Shown here: positions 11,201-23,023 of the stretch, piece after piece
Position numbering within the stretch: position 1 is the first letter of the stretch
How the letters are laid out: each line of letters begins with the position of its first letter
Origin: Cotesia glomerata
Taxonomy: Eukaryota > Arthropoda > Insecta > Hymenoptera > Braconidae
Reading direction: 5' to 3'
Length of the DNA: 64,000 nt
Assembly (NCBI RefSeq): GCF_020080835.1
Contig: NC_058161.1
Coordinates: 12,271,103-12,335,102 of the forward strand
Notes under the pieces: generated by a model
The model's database searches: none
What the model saw: the letters and a program-made list of their open reading frames with translations, nothing else
Told to the model about the DNA's origin: nothing
Translations under genes and position numbers: made by a program

Positions 11201-13689
11201 ACTCAAATGAAAGCTCTTGATGAGTGCAACATCGGGATGAGCTTATATCTTTAAAAATGTCAATATTTAAAAAAGTACAATGCAATTTAACAATAGTCAT
11301 TATTTAGTAAAGCAAAATTTCATTTATTTATAGTTCTCAAATCACGGCAGTCACGTAGTGACTGCAAAGTTGCTTTTTTCAATTAATTTAATTAATGATG
11401 TAAAAATTTAATTAATTAAAAATTTGATATTTTTGATAGCTTTCAAATTTATAAAAATTTTTGTTCTGATATTTAATAATTAATTCTTAATAATATATTA
11501 AATTAATTTTCAGAAAGAGCTAGCTGTAAAAGTATCAGACATGTCGTCACCAAACGAGCCGTCATTAATTTTAAAAAACTTTCAAAATTATAAATTTTCC
11601 TCAAACAAGTACCAAGAATGGAACAAATCTTCAAAAGAATCAACGGAGAAAGACGAGTGGGAATTTCCACGACACAGACTTAAAGTTCGTTCAATTTTTT
11701 TATTTAAAATTTATTAGTTCTTAAATAATTGAGCAATAATATTTTAAATGTCTAGGTATTTTGTATCCTGGGAGAAGGGTGCTTCGGTCAAGTATGGAAA
11801 TGCGAAGCCATAGACATAAACGGCAGCGGGACTGGAGTTTCAGTGGTGGCTGTAAAAACTCTGAAAGAAAATGCCACTGAAAGGGAAAGAATAGACTTGG
11901 CTCAAGAGTTGACTGTTATGAAGACTCTGGAGCCGCATCCGAATGTCGTTAGATTGTTGGGTTGCTGTACAGAACGCGAACCGATATTTGTTATTATGGA
12001 GTACATCAGTGGTGGAAAGTTGCAGAGCTTTTTGAGAAACATGAGGGAAGAAAAGAACTCTGGGAGACCTGGATTGACATCTAGGGATCTTACTGGATTT
12101 GTTCATCAGGTAATGCACTGTACTTTCTTAAATATTGACATTTTTAAAGATATGAGCTCATTTTAATATTACACTCATCAAAAGCTTTCATTTGAGTACC
12201 CACATGCATTTTTGATATATTTTTCATATATACATATATGTAGTATATATAAATATATAAAATATACGAAAAATTGATGTGGGTACTCAAATGAAAGGTC
12301 TCGATGAGTGTAACGTAAGGATGAGCTTATATCATTAAAAATGTCATTAGTTCACGAGATACAAGGTCATTTCTTAATTATTGACATTTTTCAAGATATA
12401 AGCTCATCTTGATGTTACACTCATCAAGAGCTTTCATTTGAGTACCCACATCAATTTTTCATATATTTTGTATATTTATATATATTACATATATGTATAT
12501 ATGAAAAATATATCAAAAATGCATGTGGGTACTCAAATAAAAGATCTTGAAGAGTGTAATCTCAGGATGAGCTTATATCATTAAAAATGTCAATAGTTCA
12601 CAAGATACAAGGTCATTTCTTAATTTCGTGATATATATTTTAAAGATATAAGCTCATCCCGATGTTAGATTCATCAAGAGCTTTCATTTGAGTACCCACA
12701 TGCATTTTTGATATATTTTTCATATATACATATATATATAATATATATAAATATATAAAATATATGAAAAATCGATGTGGGTACTCAAATTAAAGGTCTC
12801 AATGAATGTAATGTAAGGATGAGCTTATATCTTTAAAAATGTCAATATTTCACAAGATACAAGGTCATTTCTTTATTAATGACATTTTTAAAGATATAAG
12901 CTCATCCTGATGTTACACTCATCAAGCGCTTTTATTTGAGTACCCACATGAATTTTTTATATATTTTTTATATATACATATATATATAATATATATAAAA
13001 ATATAAAATATATGAAAAATTGATGTGGGTACTTAAATGAAAGGTCTTGATGAGTGTAACATCAGGATGAGCTTATATCTTTAAAAATGTCAATAGTTCA
13101 CAATATACAAGGTAATTTTTTAATTATGATATTTTAACAATACCAGATTGCCAAAGGAATGGCGTACTTAGCCTCAAAAGGAATAATCCACCGTGACTTA
13201 GCAGCCAGAAATATCCTAATCGACAGCAACCGTCTCTGTAAAATAGCTGACTTTGGATTCGCTCGAGACATCGCAGCGAACAAAATCTACGAACGTAAAT
13301 CAGACGGGCGACTACCAATCAGGTGGATGGCACCCGAAAGTCTCTACGACAATATGTACTCAGTAAAATCAGACATTTGGAGCTTTGGAGTACTTACCTG
13401 GGAAATAGTAACTCTAGGTTCGACTCCTTATCCGGGAATGGGCGCCGCAGAAGTCATGCGGAAGATCAAAGAAGGCTACCGGCTGGAGAGGCCCGAGCAC
13501 TGCAAAAGAGAGTTGTATAATATAATGTATTACTGCTGGGACAAAGATCCCTCATGCAGGCCTTCGTTTGGTGAGCTTGTTGCCATGGCTGAGGGACTAT
13601 TGCTAGATGAAATTGACTATATTGAGCTTGATAGGTTTCCTGACCACTCTTATTACAATGTGCTCAATTTAAGTGGCGAGAAACTTTAA
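8207..13689 (+). CDS. Cad96Ca: Tyrosine kinase receptor Cad96Ca (Stitcher type), N-terminus missing
   Basis: Exons 8207-8463, 9670-10206, 11514-11684, 11756-12109 and 13147-13689 join in frame to 619 residues and a TAA stop. Order: one cadherin-like repeat across exons 1-2 (NTPPVMILD ... LTGEIV ... LYVTASDGKL), a Ser/Thr/Asn-rich stalk, one membrane helix (TVGTISAILAVILIVGMALW), a juxtamembrane segment, then a tyrosine kinase domain. The kinase has the glycine loop GEGCFGQV, the lysine in VAVKTL, the catalytic loop HRDLAARN, DFG in IADFGFARD, and MAPESL, so it looks active. In flies the family acts at the plasma membrane in epidermal wound response and growth signalling. The first exon, with signal peptide, is not found; the first located exon needs one base from upstream. 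Three introns are filled by the same palindromic repeat. Confidence 0.93.
8570..9652 (+). mobile_element. Helitron-like palindromic repeat cluster 1 (Cad96Ca intron)
   Basis: Tandem units of about 240 bp. Each is an imperfect palindrome with arms containing GAGCTTATATCTTTAAAAA and TGGGTACTCAAATGAAAG around a TATATA-rich centre, separated by AATTAAGAAATTACCTTGTA. The right end carries the family's terminal block AAGTACAGTGCAATTTAACA. Confidence 0.75.
10253..11375 (+). mobile_element. Helitron-like palindromic repeat cluster 2 (Cad96Ca intron)
   Basis: Same family and orientation as cluster 1. It starts with the block TTTTGTCTCCAGGATACATA seen at other left ends. It ends in the terminal block plus a hairpin with arms GCAGTCAC and GTGACTGC at 11347-11365. 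No CTRR follows the hairpin in this copy. Confidence 0.75.
12112..13125 (-). mobile_element. Helitron-like palindromic repeat cluster 3 (Cad96Ca intron)
   Basis: Same family in reverse. The terminal block begins within a few bases of the splice donor of the exon ending at 12109, with the hairpin part missing. About four palindromic units fill the intron up to the next acceptor. Confidence 0.75.
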
Positions 13690-15790
13690 TTTTAATTTTT
13701 AATTTATGCGTACCATGACTTATTATTTATATGAATCCGTCCAGTGCTAAATGATCAATTTAAAAATGTCAAATACTCATTATGCAGAAGTTAGCTAACA
13801 GATATTGATTTTTTTATAAAAAGATTCGTGATTTTTTTTAAATTTTTACATGTGGAATTTTTTTAAATATTTTTATTAATAATTTTTTAATTAAATACTT
13901 TTTTTATAGTAATTTAATTATCAAAAAAATATTCCTTCCATCAGACATTTATACACTCATCAAGAGCTTTCATTTGAGTACCCACATCAATTTTTCATAT
14001 ATATATATGTATTTTTAAGATATAAGCTCATCCCGATGTTCCTTTCATTAAGAGCTTTCATTTGAGTACCCACATCAACTTTTGATATATTATTCATATA
14101 TACATATATGTATATATATAAATATATAAAATATATGAAAAATTGATGTGGGTACTTAAATGAAAGGTCTTGATGAGTATAATATCAGAGTGAGCTTATA
14201 TCTTTGAAAATGTCAATAGTTCACAAGATACAAGGCCTTTTCTTAAATACTGACATTTTCAAAGATATAAGCTCATCATGATGTTATACTCATCAAGAGC
14301 TTTCATTTGAGTACCCACATGCATTTTTGATATATTTTTCATATATACATATATGCAATATATATAAATATATGAAAAATTGATGGGGGTACTCAAATGA
14401 AAGCTCTTGATGAGTATAATGTCAAGATGAGCTTATTTCTTAAAAAATGTCAATAGTTCTCAAGATACAAGCTAATTTCTTAATTACTGACATTTTTAAA
14501 GATATAAGCTCGTCCCGATGATCCTTTCAATAAGAGCTTTCATTTGAGTACCCACATCAATTTTTTATATATTTCATATATTTATATATATTATATATAT
14601 GTATATATGAAAAATTGATGTGAGTATCCACATGAAAGATCTCGATGAGTATAATGTCAGGATGAGCTTATATCTTTAAAAATGTCAATAGTTCTCAAGA
14701 TACAAGCTAATTTCTTAATTACTGACATTTTTAAAGATATAAGCTCATCCCGATGTTCCTTTCATTAAGAGCTTTCATTTGAGTACCCACATGCATTTTT
14801 GATATATTTTTCATATATACATATATGTAATATATATAAATATGAAAAATATATGAAAAATTGATGTGGGTGCTCAAATGAAAGGTCTTGATAAGTGTGA
14901 TGTTAGGATGAGCTTATATCTTTAAAAATGTCAATAGTTCACAAGATACAAGGTCTTTTCTTAAATACTGACATTTTCAAAGATATAAGCTCATCATGAT
15001 GTTATACTCATCAAGAGCTTTCATTTGAGTACCCACATGCATTTTTGATATATTTTTCATATATACATATATGTAATATATATAAATATGAAAAATATAT
15101 GAAAAATTGATGTGGGTGCTCAAATGAAAGGTCTTGATAAGTGTGATGTTAGGATGAGCTTATATCTTTAAAAATGTCAATAGTTCACAAGATACAAGCT
15201 CAATTTTTTAATATTTAAATTAATGATGAAAGCTGACAGCTGTTAATTTTTAATTTTTTATAAAAAAATTATTAATAACAATTTAATTATTATAAAAAAA
15301 TATTTCTAATATATCACTCAACCTGTGTCTTAATAAATTGATTTTGTAAAAATACAAATTAAAAAATTTTATACTTAAAAACTTTTTTTTTCATTATTTA
15401 AATCACAATTATTAAAATATTTTTGAAAATTAAGTTAGCCGACATCTAAAATTTTACAGAATTTTTTTTTTATTAACAAAATTATTACAAAAAAATTTAG
15501 TTTTAAAAAACTTTAAAAACTATAAGTGGAATTTTTCAAAAATAATATTTAATTCTAATTTAATAATTAAAAAATAACTCTAAAAATTAACAATGTCGGC
15601 TAACTTTACTATTATTAAATAAAATATTTATAAAAAAAACAATTATATTTTATTTTTTGACCTATACTTATCACTTGTATTACTTTTGTTAAAACTGTTA
15701 AAATTTGATTTTTGATCACTCTTAAGTCAGCTGTAGACTAAAAAAGTCACTCTCAGCCAACTTCATACCTCATCCCGCCATTTGCAATTT
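13690..15790 (-). mobile_element. Cad96Ca 3' flank with Helitron-like cluster 4
   Basis: After the Cad96Ca stop there is AT-rich sequence. A reverse-orientation cluster of the palindromic family follows from about 13943 to 15205. Two units (around 14700-14940 and 14960-15190) are nearly identical, suggesting recent tandem expansion. From 15205 to 15790 it is AT-rich with no gene seen. Confidence 0.7.
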
Positions 15791-15794
15791 TAAA

Positions 15795-16059
15795 TTAAAC
15801 ATGACAGAGACACAGTAGACAAAGTACCGACTGTTGTAACTTCAACCACTTCAACAACAGTTGTCAATAATAATAACAATCAAACATGTGAGCAAGTACA
15901 GCAAGTACAGCAAGAGCGATATTTAAAAGGTAAGAAATGAAATAAAAATAAAAAAATTGTACCTTTCACTTTAAAACTAACGGGTAATTCTTGAATCTTT
16001 TTCCAGACTTTCACTCAGACCTGAGATGGGCTAGTTGGAGTGTCACAATCTTAAAATAA
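15795..16059 (+). other. Possible spliced 5' leader or short coding exons before MFSD10
   Basis: A frame ending at 15929 (... VDKVPTVVTSTTSTTVV ... QQERYLK) meets a consensus donor GTAAGA. A matching-phase acceptor at 16006 leads to 16007-16059 (FHSDLRWASWSVTILK, then TAA). No ATG was found in this frame; the nearby ATG at 15800 stops after five codons. The simplest reading is a spliced 5' leader of the transporter with a chance or upstream frame. A separate tiny gene is the alternative. Confidence 0.3.
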
Positions 16060-16230
16060 ATTTATTTATTTTATTTAAAAAAATACGTAAGTTATTAGAA
16101 AATTTAAATTACTTTTAACAATGTTAATGAAATACAGTTGATTAAATATTTAAAAATGTACAAGTGATATTATTTTTTATCTTAGCTACTTACTCATGAT
16201 TGATAAAGGAAAGTCAGTCAGCTGATAACG

Positions 16231-18036
16231 ATGGAGAGAACTGATGAAAAATTAACAATGTCAAATTATGGAGAAAAAGATAAAAAAACAATCCGAGTTG
16301 TTTTTTTTTCACTTATTATTGACCTGTTGGCGTTTACTATGATTTTGCCGCTACTCCCGGCTCTGCTGGATTATTACAAGGAAACTGATGATAATGGACT
16401 GTATTCGTGGATTTTGGGAAATGTCAAAGGAATTCAGGAAATTCTTAAAGCTCCTGATAGGTTCAGCAGTGTTTTATTTGGAGGTAAGTTTTAAATTAAT
16501 TTATATTATTAAGACAATAAGAAAAATTTTGTGTCTAGGATACATAATTAAGAAATTACCTTGTATTTTGTGAACTATTGACATTTTTAAAGAAATAAGC
16601 TCATCCTGAGATTACACTCATCGAGACCTTTCATTTGAGTACCCACATCAATTTTTCGTATATTTGATATATTTATATATATTATATATATGTATATATG
16701 TAAAATATATCAAAAATGCATGTGGGTACTCAAATGAAAGCTCTTGATGAGTGTAATGTCAAAATGAGCTTATATCTTTAAAAATGTCAATAATTAAGAA
16801 ATGACCTTGTATCTTGTGAAATATTGACAATTTTAAAGATATAAGCTCATTCTAATGTTACACTCTTTAAGACTTTTCATTTGAGTACCCACATCAATTT
16901 TTCGTATATTTGATATATTTATATATATTATATATATGTATATATGTAAAATATATCAAAAATGCATGTAGGTACTCAAATGAAAGCTCTTGAAGAGTGT
17001 AACATAAGAATGAGCTTATATTTTTAAAAATCTCAGTATTTAAGAAATGACCTTGTATTTTGTGAACTATCGACATTTTTAAAGATATAAGCTCATCCTG
17101 ATGATACACTCATCGAGACCTTTCATTTTAGTACCCACATCAATTTTTCATATATTTTATATATTTATATATATTATATATATGTATATATGAAAAATAT
17201 ATCAAAAATGCATGTAGGTACTCAAATGAAAGCTTTTGAAGAGTGTAACATCAGTATGAGCTTATATCTTTAAAAATTTCAATAATTAAAAAAGTACAGT
17301 GCAATTTAACAAAACTCATTATTTAATAAAGCAAAATTTTATTTATTTGTAGTCATAAATAAAAGGAATAACAATATTTTCATTTTTTTAGGATTCTTGG
17401 GGTCAATGTACTCATTCCTGCAATTCCTATGCATGCCAATAGTAGGAGCATTATCAGACGTGTACGGTCGAAAGCCTATGATGGTCATCTGCTTGACCGG
17501 AATTTCCTTGTCGTACTTACTCTGGGCAATTTCAAACAACTTCATCATCTTCGTCCTGGCGAGATTCGTCGGAGGGGTCAGCAAGGGTAACATCAGCTTG
17601 TCCATGGCGATTATTACCGACGTGACAACTCCTAAGACCCGGGGAAAATCAATGGTCAGTAAATTAAGATTAAAGAAATAAATTTATTAATAAATTAATA
17701 AATAAATTAATTAATTACTTAATTGAAATTTCAGGCGCTAGTAGGAATAGCTTTCTCCATAGGATTCATAATTGGACCGATGATCGGAGTGATCTTCACT
17801 AAAATAAGCACCAGTGAAGGCTACTGGTACATTTACCCGGCCATGTTTGCCTTTTTCTTGTCACTAGTCGACCTAATTTATGTCATCAATTCCTTTGAAG
17901 AGACTCTGTCGGTTAAAAGACGCGCTAAATCTCTGGCCAGAGGTATCAGCGGTGCGTTTATTTACATCAACCCTGTAGACTTGTTTTTATTTAATGGCGT
18001 AGCTGGTCTTGCGCCTTCAGGTAACTAAATTCATTA

Positions 18037-18068
<32 letters not shown>

Positions 18069-18095
18069 GTTGTTGTTGTTGTTATTGTTGTTGTT

Positions 18096-18182
<87 letters not shown>

Positions 18183-18223
18183 CATTATTGTTGTTGTTGT
18201 TGTTGTTGTTGTTATTATTAATT

Positions 18224-18256
<33 letters not shown>

Positions 18257-18424
18257 ATTAATTATTATTATTATTATTATTGTTGTTGTTGTTATTTTTG
18301 TTGTTGTTGTTGTTGTTGTTATTATTATTAATAATAATTATTATTATTATTATTATTATCATCATTATTGTTGTTGTTGTTATTATTAATTATCATCATC
18401 ATTATTATTATTATTATTATTATT

Positions 18425-18457
<33 letters not shown>

Positions 18458-18601
18458 ATTATTAATTATTGTTGTTGTTGTTGTTGTTGTTGTTGTTATT
18501 AATTATTATTATTATTATTATTGTTGTTGTTGTTGTTTTTGTTGTTGTTGTTATTATTAATAATAATAATAATAATAATTATTATTATTATTATCATCAT
18601 T

Positions 18602-18643
<42 letters not shown>

Positions 18644-18782
18644 ATTAATTATTATTATTATTATTGTTGTTGTTATTTTTGTTGTTGTTGTTGTTGTTGT
18701 TATTATTAATAATAATAATAATAATTATTATTATTATTATTATCATCATTATTGTTGTTGTTGTTATTATTAATTATCATCA

Positions 18783-18814
<32 letters not shown>

Positions 18815-19058
18815 GTTGTTGTTGTTGTTGTTGTTGTTATTATTATTAATTATTGTTGTTGTTGTTGTTGTTGTTGTTGTTATTAATTATTATTATTATT
18901 ATTATTGTTGTTGTTGTTATTTTTGTTGTTGTTGTTGTTGTTGTTGTTGTTATTATTAATAATAATAATAATTATTATTATTATTATTATTATCATCATT
19001 ATTGTTGTTGTTGTTATTATTAATTATCATCATCATTATTATTATTATTATTATTATT

Positions 19059-19094
<36 letters not shown>

Positions 19095-20309
19095 ATTTAT
19101 TATTATTATTAATTATTATTATTATTTATTTATTTATTTTTGTAGAAAAATTAATTGTAATTATTTTTTCAGAGCTGAAAAATTTGAGGACATTAGGAGC
19201 CAGTTATTTTTTGTACTTGTTTATTTACAGTGGACTGGAATTCACTTTAACATTTTTAACTCATCACTTTTTTGGATTCACCAGCATGCAGCAGGGATAC
19301 ATGTTCCTGGTGATTGGAATTACTATGGCATTGCTTCAGGGATCTTATGTTAGGCGTATTCCTGCTGGCAAAACTCAATTTTACAGTGAATTGGTAAATA
19401 TTTTTAAGACATTAATTTTGATATTGATTTGGTTATTTTATTATTTTTTTTTTTTTAACTTCCCGCTAAAAAAAATTGAAATTTTTTTTTTTTAGGGACT
19501 TTGGCTAGTTATACCCGCGTTTATTTTTATAGGGGTAGCTAACAGTATTACTACACTTTATATTGGTATTATTATTTTCTCAGTTTGTAAGTTTATTATT
19601 ATTATTATTTTTATAATTTTAATTTAAAGAAAAAATATTAATTTTTATTAATAAATTTTTTTTTAATTATTTATTTCTAATTAATTATTAATATTAAAAT
19701 TTATAATAAATTTTTTTTAATTAATTTTTTAGCAACAGCATTTGCAGTAACATGTATGATGACTATAGTCTCAAAAATAGGACCAGAGAACCAAAAAGGA
19801 ACAATTACTGGTATTTTTCGGTCTTTAGGAGCATTAGCCCGAAGTTGTGGTCCAATTGTTGCATCATTAGGTAATTAAAATAATTGTTATATTATTTTTT
19901 TATAAATTATTTCTAAAGTTAATTACAATTTTTAATTTTTTTTAATTACACGGGAAGAACAAGATGACACAGGATATCATCCCAGATTATACTGAGTGAA
20001 AAAAAATTTCAGATAGTAGCTAGTATAATCCAGATTACAATAAGTACTATCCAGATTACAATGAGTATAATCCAGATATTACGCAGTATAATCTGGATTA
20101 TACTAGTTACTATCTGAAATTTTTTTTCACCACAGATATCACCGAATATAATCTGGGATGATATCCAGTGTCATCTTGTTCTTCCCGTGAATAATTAATT
20201 ACAAATTTTTTTTTCAGCATATTGGAGTATCGGTAGTGCATCAACATACTTAATCGGTGCATTTGTCCTCATCTTCCCACCACTAATACTCAAAAAAGTC
20301 GCTGTTTAA
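16231..20309 (+). CDS. Mfsd10: Major facilitator transporter, MFSD10 / Rtet (tetracycline-transporter-like) family
   Basis: Seven exons (16231-16483, 17392-17654, 17735-18020, 19173-19393, 19496-19586, 19733-19870, 20218-20309) join to 447 residues, a normal family length. The N-terminal helix reads VVFFSLIIDLLAFTMILPLL. The MFS loop-2/3 motif is present as GALSDVYGRKPMM. Other family landmarks are RFVGGVSKGNISLS, SGLEFTLTFLTHHFF, MQQGYMFLVIGITMA and GTITGIFRSLGALARSCGP. It is predicted to have twelve membrane helices and to move organic anions or drugs; the substrate in insects is not known. Introns hold a Helitron-like cluster (intron 1), a long TTA/TTG microsatellite (intron 3) and a MITE (intron 6). 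The start chosen is the first ATG in frame; a second lies at residue 10. Confidence 0.93.
16515..17352 (+). mobile_element. Helitron-like palindromic repeat cluster 5 (MFSD10 intron 1)
   Basis: Forward orientation. The left-end block TAGGATACATAATTAAGAAA is followed by three palindromic units and the right terminal block GTACAGTGCAATTTAACA plus an AAGCAAAATTTTATTTATTT stretch. The terminal hairpin is absent here. Confidence 0.75.
18022..19140 (+). repeat. Compound (TTA)n/(TTG)n microsatellite in MFSD10 intron 3
   Basis: More than 1 kb of pure trinucleotide repeat alternating between ATT and GTT, with a visible higher-order period. The block GTTATTTTTGTTG recurs around 18290, 18530, 18673 and 18917. 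Homopolymeric Leu, Ile, Val, Tyr and Cys frames are artefacts. Confidence 0.95.
19949..20189. mobile_element. MITE with CACGGGAAGAACAAGATGAC ends, copy 1
   Basis: A 241-bp element with long terminal inverted repeats and an internally palindromic body (TAATCTGGATTATAC type motifs) lies in MFSD10 intron 6. A second copy lies at 51098-51340. No coding capacity. Confidence 0.8.
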
Positions 20310-20995
20310 CAGCAAATACCTAAAAAAAAAAAAAAATTAATTAATTTAATTAATTATAAAAAAAAAAATCATATTTTTGTACGTACTAAAAATACTTAAA
20401 AAAATTACTTTCTTTTCTAAAAAAAAAATATTTAATTTAATAAATTATTATTAAAACTGTGATGTTTAAAAATTTATCAGCTGAATTAATTTTTATATAA
20501 ATATATTTCAATGTGATTAAATTAATTAAATGTAATTAATTTATTGACTTTAGCAGATCACAGTGAGTATAATAATTTTGTATTAATTTAAATAAATTTT
20601 TCAGTATTGTTTATCATGATTTTTTTTTTTCAAGAATCAAAAAGTTTATTCTTAAAAACAACATCTGAGTTTGGTGTAAGTGAAATTGCACAGGTGCAGG
20701 TGTAAGTAGATAACATCAACTGAGACAATGCCGGAGAATTGTCAGCAGTTAGAGAATGTGGTATTAAATATACAGTATTCTATTACTGATGTTAAAGTTA
20801 AGCGTTGTAGTTCATTTACAATTTAATTGTATGAGTATTTTAAGTAATGCGCATGAGTTGAGTAGTTTTATTGTTTGCTTTTAGCAGACGTTTTTTTTTG
20901 CAATAAAATTTCTTTGTCAGCTGACTATTTTTTGATTATTATTAAGGATATTGAAATCAGCTGACATAATTTTTTTTTATTAAAAAAAAAAAAAT
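20310..20995 (+). other. MFSD10 3' flank
   Basis: AT-rich sequence with poly-A stretches shortly after the stop. A slightly less AT-rich patch at 20640-20780 has no convincing coding or RNA signal. Confidence 0.4.
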
Positions 20996-22349
20996 ACACA
21001 ATTAAGAAATGACCTTGTATCTTGTAAAATATTGACATTTTTAAAGATATAAGCTTATCCTGATGTTACTCTTCTTAAGACCTTTCATTTGAGTACCCAC
21101 ATCAATTTTTTATATATTTTATATATTTATATATATTATATATATGTATATATGAAAAATATATCAAAAAAATATGTGGGTACTCAAATGAAAGCTCTCG
21201 ATGAGTGTAACATCATGATGAGCTTATTTCTTTAAAATATTTATTACATAATTAAAAAATGACCTTGTTTCTTGTGAACTATTGACATTTTCAAAAATAT
21301 AAGCTCATTCCGATGTTACACTCATTGAGATCTTTCATTTGAGTACCCACATCAATTTTTTATATATTTTATATATTTATATATATTATATATATATAAA
21401 TATATGAAAAATATATCAAAAATACATGTGAGTACTCAAATGAAAGCTCTTGATGAATGTAACATCGGGATGAGCTTATATCTTTAAAAATGTCAGTAAT
21501 TAAGAAATTACCTTGTATCTTGTGAAATATTGACATTTTTAAAGATATAAGCTCATCCTAACATTACACTCATCGAGACCTTTCATTTGAGTACCTACAT
21601 CAATTTTTCATATATTTTATATATTTATATATCCTACATATATATATAAATATGAAAAATATATAAAAAATGCAAGTGGGTACTCAAATGAAAGCTCTTG
21701 ATAAATGTAACATCGGGATGAGCTTATATCTTTAAAAATGTCAGTAATTAAGAAAATACCTTGTATCTTGTGAAATATTGACATTTTTAAAGATATAAGC
21801 TCATCCTAACATTACACTTATCAAGACCTTTCATTTGAATACCCATATCAATTTTTCATATATTTACATATATATAATATATATAAATATATAAAATAAA
21901 TGAAAAATTGATGTGGGTACTTAAACGAAAGCTCTTGATGAGTGTAACATAATGATGAGCTTATATCTTTGAAATATATATTATATAATTAGGAAATGAT
22001 CTTGTATCTTGTGAACTATTGACATTTTTAAAGATATAAGCTCATCCTGATGTTACACTCATCATGACCTTTTATTTAAGTACCCACATCAATTTTTCAT
22101 ATATTTCACATATTTATATATATTATATATTTATATATATGTATATATGAAAAATATATAAAAAATGCAAGTGGGTACTCAAATGAAAGCTCTTGATGAG
22201 TGTAACATTAGGATGAGCTTATATCTTTAAAAACATTAATAGTTAAGAAAGTACAGTGCAATTTAACCAGAGTCATTATTTAATAAAGCAAAATTTTATT
22301 TATCAATAATTCACTACGGCAGTCACGTAGTGACTGCCAGGTTCCTAGT
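20996..22349 (+). mobile_element. Helitron-like palindromic repeat cluster 6 with intact 3' end
   Basis: Five palindromic units in forward orientation, then the terminal block. A hairpin with 9-bp arms GGCAGTCAC / GTGACTGCC around GTA lies at 22318-22338, and CTAG at 22345-22348 is followed by T. A hairpin a few bases before CTRR-T is the classic Helitron 3' end. Confidence 0.8.
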
Positions 22350-22379
22350 TATTATTAATAAAAAAAATTTATAATTTCA

Positions 22380-22555
<176 letters not shown>

Positions 22556-23023
22556 AGAAATTTAAATTTTCCCGCTTCTATCACAACATTCCTTTTTCCT
22601 CTTATCTCTGCGCATGCGCAACAATTCCCGGTAAAGAACACCACGTGACTTCCCCCATAATTCTTCCGACACGGATACTTACGGTACGAAATTCCAAGAA
22701 TCGGCTTACGCCTTGCACTTCGCCGCGCTAGCTCGCCCGAGAATCAACGGGTTAGGCGACGCACTAAAAAAACCGACAACCTTTCTTAGCTCTCATTCTC
22801 ATTCTTATTCTGTCCCTCTTAATCTCAACTAAATCCTCCACTGTGTAACAATCCAACAATCAACAATCATCCATAAAATAAAATATAAAACAATTAAAAA
22901 AAGTATTTTTTTTTTTTAATCATCAAGTGAGTGTCCAGTGTCCATTATTAATATACATAAATATATATTATAGTCGTGCAAAAAAAAAAGAATCCCGCCA
23001 GTTTAATGTGACTCCCATCAGAG
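22556..23023 (+). promoter_or_regulatory. Probable STAT promoter and non-coding first exon
   Basis: This is the only GC-richer block in a long AT-rich stretch. It contains GCGCATGCGC, CACGTG and several CpG-rich runs around 22680-22760, typical of a broad promoter. The sequence CAGAG followed by GTAAGC at 23024 makes a strong donor, and a consensus acceptor stands at 26770, 33 bp before the STAT ATG. Inferred from composition and splice signals only. Confidence 0.45.

Noticed and set aside
18067..19140. Poly-Leu/Ile/Val/Cys membrane-like proteins
   Set aside because: Pure trinucleotide repeat translation within the MFSD10 intron.
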